Positions 54,815 to 64,000 of a stretch of DNA of 64,000 nt are shown in pieces. The stretch is taken from assembly GCF_001949145.1 (NCBI RefSeq), contig NW_019091355.1:223434-287433 (forward strand), in the 5' to 3' direction. Below the pieces are notes generated by a model. It was not told the origin of the DNA. It saw nothing but the letters and a program-made list of their open reading frames with translations, and made no database searches. Source of the DNA: Acanthaster planci. Taxonomy: Eukaryota > Echinodermata > Asteroidea > Valvatida > Acanthasteridae. A program made the position numbers and the translations under genes. Every line of letters starts with the position of its first letter. The first letter of the stretch is position 1.

Positions 54815-57416
54815 GTGCATCTACCAATGTCCTTACATTTTGAGTCCTTCCGGACAGCAGCAATTGAAAAAATGAGGCGAATAATGCAATACGTATCCGG
54901 TAACACTTGAAACAGACGGATGATAAAAGTCAGAATCAGAAGTAGAAGCCATTACTGCGGTGGTGCAACACTCGTGGACAGATGGTACGTGCGCGTTACA
55001 TGCCTCTTCCACCAACAGGTTGTCGTGATTTGCCTAATACACGCGCGCGTCAAGTTGAAGAATTTTTAGGCAGGAATTGTATATTATTCCATGTCTAAAA
55101 AATGACAAGAATGGAATCTCCTGCCCCAACAATTTATCTTGATATTCTGAAGCATACTATATTAAAGACAATTTCTATTTACCGCTTGGAAGTTCGGAGG
55201 TTTCAGAATTACCTTTAGATAAAAAACTGTCCGCGACTGACGGCTTGAAGTTATAATCATGAAGTTGCAGATGTGAAACCAACCAAAAGCCTCTCAAATA
55301 CAAGTAAAAATGTAAATTTTCAAAATTCCCCTAATAACTGAGGGAACTGTTTTATTATTCTGAGATAAATTATCTCATGGACAATTACTTCCCAAACAAT
55401 ACTTAAAATGCAGATTACCAAATGTACATCCATTCTTCAACATTCTCTCACTTTACAAAAGGTATCTTGATGGATACAAATTCCTAAACCAGGAAAAAGC
55501 TAGAAAACACTGAACTGAACAAAAGAAGCACTCACACACTATAAACTAATTCATTAAACGGCAACACAGATTTGGATTAACCAACTGAATTTATTGACCT
55601 TGTGGCTGCCTTGGCCTTCTAATGGCGCAGTTGCTCACAGTCCAAGCCCTACACAAGCAGACAACTGGACATGAGATATACTGCCCTCAGGTGGTTGTGA
55701 CAAACTTTGTTAACTGTTGACCTGCATGCCTTGAGAAATAAGTGATGAAATGTTAATTGCTCTGAAACTAATTAAAAAGCCTTGCGGTTCAAATTTCACT
55801 GTGATATAATTCTGTCACTCCACAAGTCCACTTACATGGTTCAGAATTTCTAAGGAGACACTGCAGACAGCGAGTCTGCCTGATTCAGAGAGATGATTTC
55901 TCTGCATGAATTTCTGGTAACCAGAAAGCATAACTTTAATCACAGTACCCGTTTGTATTTAGTTTTAGCAAAGACACACACAAAATGATTTCACTCTTAT
56001 TTCAGATTACAAAAATAACTAGAAATCTATGAAGTCTGTCAAATTTTTTTACAACACACGAATGTAGAAGTATGTAGAGTAAAAAGAAGCCCTCAAAGGT
56101 GACAGTAACTATTAAATGACATACATATGATACTAATGAGGGTTTTTAAGATAATATCAACCTACTTCTAGATAGTGGCTGTTCTGAGCATTGGCTGAGA
56201 TAATGTGTCATTACGGAATTGGATACATGCATGTTGACGGTAGTAAGGTACTCTTTTCCATTTGCTTCTGAACAAGACATTATTAACAAATCTCAGTGAC
56301 TGATAAGTCCAAAGCCAAAATGCTACGAGAAAGTAGACATCATTCTTCAATCAAAACTTTAAAATGTACTTTTTAAATAAAATTTAATTTTTTCCTTTTA
56401 CACTCTTGCCCGACGGCATTACCATCAAGTATTTGCAAGTGTGAGAATTCAAGCAGCCAGTGAGATCAGGCTGACTTGCTTCTTACTGCCAAGAAATCCA
56501 CAATTGGACTTCTTGAGATACTTCCCAGGTTATTAAAAAGGAAACAAATACAAATAAACGAAAAATAAACCTCAAGTAACAACCACACCAAAGAAACAAA
56601 TAAAACAAGTAAGTTTTCTGACTGGAATGTGAAATGATGGACAGGAATAAGAAGCACTGGTTTTAACATAAAATTTCACTACAAATGCAGGAAGTTATAA
56701 TAAAAACTTGTCTTTCTGTCTACACTTTGTTCCTACATTTTGTATATCAACATTTACAAAACAAGAGAATATATCCACGTTCTCCCAGGTTAAATGTCCA
56801 ATAATCGAGGACCAACAATACAGGGAAATATTCCAGTGGTTCTATGGGATAAATGTACATTTATATACATTATTTCAATTTACAACATTGTATGAACAGT
56901 AAATAGTTTGATCCCAAGATACAACGGGACAATTCTGAACATTGCTATACAGACTACACAGAATACATGGGGTCCAAATCCAGCCAATATGAAGATGTAG
57001 CAGGTTTGTAAAGCAAATTAGTGGGTGGTTCACATCCCCCTTATGGCATTGTCAGCATGTTGCAAGATGGTTCATCTGCAAAGCAACTAGCAAGGTGTTT
57101 GTGCGTCTAATCAAAATAATACAGTGCTGGCTTGTCAGCAAGTTATCCATTCTATGGTTCAAATCCTCCAATGGCTGTTTCAAGTCAACCGGTCCGAGCA
57201 CTTAACACAAACTGTCATAATCCGTGGTTTGAATCCAACCACAGCTATGGAAAAGGTCGACTTTATGAAATCTCAACCACTACCTGCCATATGCTGTCAG
57301 AGTCCACGCTTCAAGCACCACCGTATGCCTGTGCTAGCCCATACAATGTCATTCAGTCATTCCTCCACTTGAAGGGTCTGATGTTCAACTCCCACCACAG
57401 CAGTATTATGCCATTG
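54815..57416 (-). other. Probable 3' UTR of FAM149 gene plus intergenic
   Basis: No coding exon recognised. A minus-strand AATAAA (complement of 55590-55595) could end the FAM149 transcript, implying a 3' UTR of about 1.8 kb. The 57156-57400 part contains tRNA B-box-like words. Confidence 0.4.
57156..57400. repeat. Possible degraded SINE-like repeat with B-box words
   Basis: GGTTCAAATCC (57156-57166), GGTTTGAATCC (57226-57236) and GTTCAACTCCC (57383-57393) resemble RNA polymerase III B boxes. They sit in loosely repeated context (CCACAGC-like words). No matching A box or tRNA cloverleaf could be built. Confidence 0.25.
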
Positions 57417-60400
57417 CTATAACACTTTAAAGTAACCAGCTTGAGTGTTCCCATACTGATTAACTGGTGCATCCATATGTGTTGATGAGCCTGGAATGCC
57501 GATGCTGATACCAGTTATGCCGGTCATTATCCCTGGGTTACCTGACAAGAAAAAATTTAAAGAATATAGCGTTTGGATTAAATGCAAGATAAGACGGCAT
57601 TTTTCCCGTGATGAATTGATATATTGCCACAGGCTTGGTGCTGATAAACAAGCTGAAAAATAATTTTCAAGTCTTTGTTTCCAGTCAATGATTTCTTTCA
57701 TGTTGTTTTTCTGTCCCAACAATTTGCAATAGCATGCTGCCTTATCAAAGGCAGTGTTCAAGAGGCTTAGAAGTCAGTGCTGGTAAGCTGTAAGTTGTGG
57801 GTTCAGCTCATCTGCATTTCAAAATTAGCATCACTGAATTATATCAGATTATCTCAGGCAGTGATGACAGATGTTGTTTTTCAAATCGAAACTCACCAAC
57901 GGCTGGAGGAGCTGCAGCTGTCGATTTGAAGAGACTGAAGGATTGCGGAGTTGAAGATCGTCGATTGAGAACACCAAATGGTGTATCAGACTGAAGAGAG
58001 AAATGGAAGATACAATTTCAAGTATACTTTGAGAGAATGCCTCAGAGAACTGCTCAGCATTATTAAATGATGTGCTTGAAAATTTGAAGATCAAGGAGAC
58101 AATGTATTGTGTAATATATTTATCTGCAATGTTTGTCTGCTCGCATGTATCTGGCCTAACTTGAAGGTATAAGAGCTTACAACTGATTGTAATTGAGATG
58201 AAGACTTGATATACAAAGTTTGAATGTTTTAAAGAGTTTGCATGAATTCAGAAGGCAAACGGAATCAAACTGTTCTCAAAATAAAACCAAAGAAAGGAAT
58301 AATTTTTATCAGTACTTACCCTGAATGTGTGTGTTGTATTGGGTCTTGATTCTGATATAAATGTTGCTGACCGATCTTTTAACCTCAGTCCCCTGTCGTC
58401 AGCTGCTGCACTTGATATCCGAAACTTAGCAGATGATCTCTGTGTTGACAAAGGATGACAAACAACAGATGAACAATCTAACATTTGATTTTTAACCTTT
58501 CCAAAACCAACACAATCGCGAGTTGATATTCTTGGTTGCCTTCAGTCCCATTCGCGAGTTGAATACTTCTGTCTGTTTATTTCTATCTTTTATTTATTTG
58601 GCGCCTTTCAAACTGGGGCCAATTTCATAGAGCTGCTTAAGCACAAAATTTGCTTAAGCAGGAAAAAACTTTGCTTAATAAACAAACATTACCAGCTCAA
58701 ACTCCCTCTGATTGTCATGCTAAACCCCCCCCCCAAAAAAAAGCTAAATACAATTCCAAAACAATACACATCACATGGATTTTTGGCTGGTTACCTGATT
58801 TATCAAGTAAGGTTTTCTCATGCTTTAGCAAATTTTGTGCTTAAGCAGGTCTATGAAATTGGCCCCACTGTTTATACATACTCTTCAGCTTGCAATATTG
58901 TCATACTCTCAGTGAGGCAGCAAGACTAAATGTGTGCTTGATTTAAATTGAAGCCAACTGATGCTGATACAATTTGAATTACATTGAGTACTTACACTGC
59001 TGGAGTTATTGGACGGTTTATTCTCATTGCCATGACCATCTTGCTTGGTCTGCATCTCTTGAACTGTCTCTATGGGAGGCAGGGCCGTGTTACGACTCCA
59101 GTGGTAGGGTGGGGAGGTGGCTACCCCAGGGTGGGGAGGGGAGCCCAGTCTATCACTAGCTGTGGTTCTATGGGTGTCAAATGGAGATTCATGGATGTTG
59201 ATCTCGTATAGTTGACTCTTTCCAAAAGTGATAACATTTTGAATGATATACATGTACATAGGAATTGCAAATTTGCTTTTAAGTAGCATTTAACTTGTTT
59301 GGATATGTTTTCTTGTGAAGTAAATATACATATGAAATAAAAAGATGACGAGAGAATATAAAAAACCAACCAATAAAACCATTTTCTACCTGAATGTCTT
59401 TGTAACTTACAATCTCTTTCCAGTGATAATCCCCTCCATATTGGGTGTCTTAGCACGGTCAATCGGTCGTAATCTACCCCTACCACGGGCTGACGTTAAC
59501 CGATAGTTGTAGTTGTCTGTGGTCTTGACACTAGTTGGTCGGTTTGACCGGTTGGCACTTGAACCTGGTCGGTTTACATGGATACCTATCTGCAGGGGTA
59601 ACGTTTGCAGTTCCTCCCTAAAATAACAGATAGATTTGTTTGCATTCACCATTGATTGATTAACTAAATCAACAATTTGACGTACTAAACTTCCGATGTT
59701 AGTCAAAATATGTTCCTGTTAGTTGATCAAAGGTTATTTTACAACGACCTTAGAATCAGCTGGTGGATCAACGCCTTCCTGTTAGCTGAGTAATGATATC
59801 TTAATTGATCAACAACTTTCCACCACTCCTCCTCTGCGAGTCAGGTGATCTTATTACTCCCCTAAGGAATGACAATAAAGGTCCAATCCAACACCATACC
59901 TTAACCTGTCTGGATCAACTGAATTGAATCAGTTCAACCTACCCAAGCACAGAGGGAGCCCTGGTGTCTTTATCATTGGGTCTGTTGTGCAGTGCCTTGG
60001 ATGATATAGTCATTACACCTGTCAAGTTCTGACGATCCACTAATGAGCTGTTAAGTGATGGCGCTGTGTTCAGTCGCTGAAAGAAAAATATCAATTAAAA
60101 TATTAATAATGCCCAAATGGGTGTAGCACAGCACACTACACTCATTATATCATCGGTGGCACTAATTCTATATAAGTTCACACACTTACAAACAATAACT
60201 GTCGGTGTGTCAAAATCTGGAAAAATCTCAAGTATGATCGACATGTAAATTATCCACTCACCCCAGAGCCCATGGGGGCTAGTTTATTTGACGGACCATC
60301 CAGTAATCCCCTACCCAAGTGAGAACCAAATGGATAGGGGCTGTAACTGAGATCAAAGGATGGCTGGACAGGATGAAGAACAGATACTGAGGAAGTAACA

Positions 60401-62561
60401 TCTTCTGGGTTGGAAAACTTCTTAACTGCAAAGGCAAAGAAATGAAAAGATACCACAGGTTAGAATATTTTAGGTACTGAAGACAGATTTGTCTCTCTTG
60501 TCTTCAAAAGCCCTTATTATGGTACTCCTGGTAACAGAAGTGCATTTGACATTTCAGGTTTAAACCTCCATGAACCGTACTCCATGAACCACAACAAAGC
60601 AGATGTCAAGGCTGAGTTTACGGGGATGTTACATGGTCAGTTAAAATCTCAGCAGCAGCATCATATGGTTAGATCCAGTTTAAAAATAAATGCTATCTTA
60701 CTTTCTGACTGTAACTCCCAATGTCTGGTGAGCAGTAACCTCATCCATCCAACCACCTCAGTCCACATTACATCAAAACACTGGCTGTAGATGGAGTTCT
60801 GTACACAAGCATTTGGGGTCAGCGGTGGGAAGCCTGTTCTCCGAGGGGCATGGTAACGCTTCTGTTCATGACTGTCTTCCTCCCTGAAGAAACAGATCAT
60901 CCGGAAACAAATATTCAGATAAAACTCTGCTTTTTGAATTTGAGAACTATTTCTGTCTCAAAAGGTAAAGTAGCTTACCAGGGTTTCAAGCGATCATAGG
61001 CAAAGTATTCCTCGATGACGCCATCAGATTCCAAAATCTCCTCCTCCATGTCTGCAAGCTGCTGTCTCACTGTTTCATCTCGACTTGATCCCATGGTAGC
61101 CACAGGGTCAAGAGGTCGTAGGCATGTACCCACAATACATAACCTGTGGGGGAAGGGGCAGACAATAAGAATAAATGGAAACGCTTTTCACACTTTGCTA
61201 GACACAGACTTGGCAGTTTGTTTCAAATACTTCTTCTTTTAGTCATTTTAAGAATTGATTGTAAACACTGATGCTGAAATTATTTAAGGAGCCTCACCCT
61301 TGTGGGTCTTGACTAGAATCTGATGGATATTCATTTTCTCCTATATCAACAAGTTCCTCTGCCGTTGTTGGTCGCTGAGCCGTACGGGAGACGAACTGAT
61401 AGCCCAGATCACATGGTGTGATCAGCTGCTGACCAAGAATTCTGGAAAAAGCAAAGCAGTAACATGAACGTATTAGATATTAACTTTTTAACATGGCAGT
61501 ACAGAAACAAAAAACAAGCACCTGTGCAACACTACTGATGTACAGAGTACACATCAGAAATTCTCTGTGGACTTTTCTGTGATATTGATATGCCATTAGC
61601 TCCCTAACAATCAATATTTAGAGCAAGGAATGGCTGTGTGATATGGACATGAATGTCCTTAAGCCAAATACCCTTTTGCAATTGCTTCCAACAAAACATG
61701 CTTCCATTACAAAAACCAACATATTTCCATGTATTTCTTTTGGATCTATCCTGAGGTATCATCACAGTCCTTTAGCTTTAGTCTCCAACAGAGTGTCATC
61801 TCAGTCTCAGTAAGTGGTAGAAAATCTTCTCAGTCCAAGAGTAGAACCAAAACAATCAAGTATTAAGGAATTGAACCACAGTGCAACCAGAGGGCTATGA
61901 AATATTTGTTGCTCCTAAATGACTGCTACAGAGATACAGGAAGGGGACTATCCATCTGTGACCAGTGACCCCTTACCTCAAGTGTGGAAATCTGGAGTTC
62001 CACTCTTTACATTCATTTTCTAGTTGTACTGAGGTAGTAGCGTTTTTCTGTCCTTCAAACAGCATGTCATCAATCTCTTGAAACATCCTTTGCACCGTCT
62101 TACTAGCTTGCTTGTCAAACTCCTGGAAGCAATATAATGCAACACTTGTTTATAAAGATTGTCTAATGGATGAAATTCAAACTTTCACATGAGAAAGAAG
62201 TGTAAAAAAAAGATTTTGAAAAACTTACAAAGAAAAATTTTGAGCACAAAACCTGATGCTGATAACATGATTATAAGATGCATATTTATCTCAATCTGGT
62301 TTGAAACATTCCAAACTTACATCATCTGCCCAAGAGAAGAGACTACTCCTCTCCGTTGAGTTTCCAGATGTCAATCCACCACTGTTAGACATCAGTAAGA
62401 AGCTAGGCCTCTCATCATCTGATGGTGAAGACATCCCACTTCCGCAAGGTGTAACATAGCTATTAATAGCTTCATTGACACTGTTGAGGTAGTGCATAGG
62501 AATGAGGTCATCTGGCCGCTCTAGGGAGGGATAGTTGTCTGACCTCGAGGAGATGCCTCGT
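57417..62561 (-). CDS. FAM149 family protein (FAM149B1-like), 5' end off window
   Basis: Twelve exons visible: 62321-62561, 61977-62122, 61298-61441, 60979-61143, 60702-60883, 60262-60425, 59943-60076, 59411-59617, 58996-59215, 58320-58439, 57897-57990, 57417-57541. Phases agree throughout; about 647 residues are visible. The family is defined by DUF3719, here spanning exons 1-3: SSLFSWADD / EFDKQASKTVQRMFQEIDDM / LENECKEWNSRFPHLR / ILGQQLITP. Next come the hallmark GVIEEYFAYDR (exon 4), and PPLTPNACVQ then VMWTEVVGWMRLLLTRHWE (exon 5). The rest is low-complexity Ser/Pro/Arg-rich linker ending in a Gly/Ile-rich tail. Human FAM149B1 is linked to primary cilia (a Joubert syndrome gene); FAM149A is less known, and I cannot say which paralogue is closer. 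Exon 1 visible here begins mid-codon, so at least one upstream exon lies beyond 62561, probably past the right edge. Confidence 0.92.
58612..58871. repeat. Foldback (MITE-like) element, family E
   Basis: About 260 bp in a FAM149 intron. The ends are nearly perfect inverted repeats of about 45 bases: GGGGCCAATTTCATAGA then a CTGCTTAAGCACAAAATTTGC-like stretch. A/C homopolymers lie near the middle. Confidence 0.75.
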
Positions 62562-64000
62562 CTAGAGTGGAAACAAGAAAAACTACTCAAAAACCACCAA
62601 ATTCCCAACAAAACTTTGGTAAATCAAAAAAGACACAAACTAAACAAAAAACAAACAAATCTAGTACCACCAGTGATCTCCATGCTCCAAGCAGGTACCA
62701 TATAGTACTAGTACATGTACAAGTAATCATTTGATTTAATAACTAGAGATACTATGAACAAACCCTAAATTTTGCACCCAGCGTTTCTTTGATATCTTAC
62801 TTTCCACTTTATCATCAAGACCAGCGTGGCAACTTCATGGCCAACTTCAATAAGCATGGTAATTTCCCCAGCTGTTTCTTTTCTTTCTTATTTTTCCAGT
62901 TCTTTCAAAGTCAATAAATACAACATTGTTTCAACAACCTCCTGCAGAAATACATGTAACAAACCAAAAATTAAGAAGACAAAAGATGAAAAAACAACAC
63001 AACTTTGGAAAGTGATGGGCTAACATCTGTAAATGTTCACTTAACACTTATCACATGTGTGCAAGACACATGTACCTTGCACAGGTACCAACAGAACCAT
63101 ACTGTAGGGTGGCTTGAGAATTTATGTATGCACATGAATGATGAAAAGGACATGTATTTATGTTAATCAGATAGCTGAAGGGTACATCTGCAGCAATGAA
63201 GCACAGCTAATAACATTTACATTTTATTTCAACTACAGATAAGAGCCATTACATTAAATTTTATGATACTGCACACAAGTACATTCAACCAGCCTGGCAT
63301 ATCTGATTGAAAACGGTATTACCATACCTTTAAGTTTGGGATATACATAAGATATAATTCAATCATATTGTACATGTATGTCCCTTAGGGCTGTGTAGTT
63401 CTACGCTTTCTCTTTGTGGTGTACATACACGTACATTAAGTGTAGATCCATTAAAAGCATGCAGCCATAACCACTAGTCATTACCTCTGTGACCATTTAG
63501 ATGCATGTTATGGATTGCATAAAGAATAGGCCAAGATATCATAAAAGGTTTCTGTCATTGAAAAATGACCCTCCTGTATATGATGTACACTGAATGGTTT
63601 CTTTGAATAGCAGAGAGTACAACACATGGAAGCTTTTGTTGGAAGATTTTCCATTTACAAAAATGTACCAGTACTAAATTGAAACATTTACAGGTGTACC
63701 GGTATGTTCCAGTCTGACTTTGAAGTACACATATATGTACATGTACATGTATTTCCTACATTTTACAGCCTTTTCAAATTTCCCAAATGAAGAATGTGAC
63801 TACAAATTGAAGACAAGACTGGCAAAGTTTATTGTATATCAATTGAAAATGGGATATGGAATGAGACTGTTTTGAGGGAAGGTTAATATTGTTACTCTCA
63901 AGTCTAAAACTAAATTCCTAAAGACCTTCATCACAGAGTTGAAATTCCATGCCAGAATACAGCGTTAGCATAAATGTGCATATGTAGTTCATGTTGGCAC
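62562..64000. other. Probable FAM149 intron, no exon seen
   Basis: AT-rich sequence with scattered ACATGTAC runs (62709-62722, 63736-63752). No exon of the FAM149 N-terminus, and no other gene, could be recognised on either strand. Confidence 0.5.

Overview
This is a eukaryotic, intron-rich, AT-rich window with no prokaryotic features. All multi-exon genes have GT-AG introns (one GC-AG) and animal orthologues. The gene complement, the dispersed ACATGTAC and TAGGCCTA palindromes, and several small foldback elements suggest a marine invertebrate deuterostome. An echinoderm, possibly a sea star, is my best guess, but that is inference, not proof.

Layout, left to right. (1) ZGRF1, minus strand, 189-12598: eighteen coding exons rebuilt with consistent phases, from the N-terminal ZGRF1/Mte1 domain through a GRF zinc finger to the Walker A exon of the helicase. 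The rest of the helicase lies off the left edge. (2) FBXL15, minus, 14544-16104, complete in three exons. (3) An intergenic stretch, 16.1-18.7 kb, with a GC-rich island and two foldback elements. (4) GGPS1, plus, 18699-21307, complete in nine exons. (5) A BMP2K/AAK1 (Numb-associated kinase) orthologue, minus, 25108-42347, complete in sixteen exons: kinase domain, long polyglutamine region, and a tail of repeated D-x-F-[GST]-x-x-P-F motifs. Its first two introns (4.9 and 3.6 kb) hold most of the simple-sequence DNA. (6) ASH2L, plus, 42848-about 49068, head-to-head with BMP2K across about 500 bp. (7) An unrecognised two-exon coiled-coil gene with a mitochondrial-presequence-like N-terminus, minus, 49608-50764, tail-to-tail with ASH2L. 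(8) A small secreted protein, plus, 53840-54307, with a TATA box and a 5' noncoding exon. (9) A FAM149 (FAM149B1-like) gene, minus, 57417-62561; its 5' exons lie off the right edge.

The genes do not form a pathway. They are mostly housekeeping or regulatory genes: DNA repair helicase, SCF ubiquitin ligase receptor, isoprenoid synthesis, endocytic kinase, H3K4 methyltransferase complex, cilium-associated protein. The less ordinary material is the two unrecognised or poorly known genes (49.6-54.3 kb), a 207-bp frame-preserving ZGRF1 intron interrupted in frame by a single stop, the BMP2K tail, and at least seven families of small inverted-repeat elements, two of them with two copies each.
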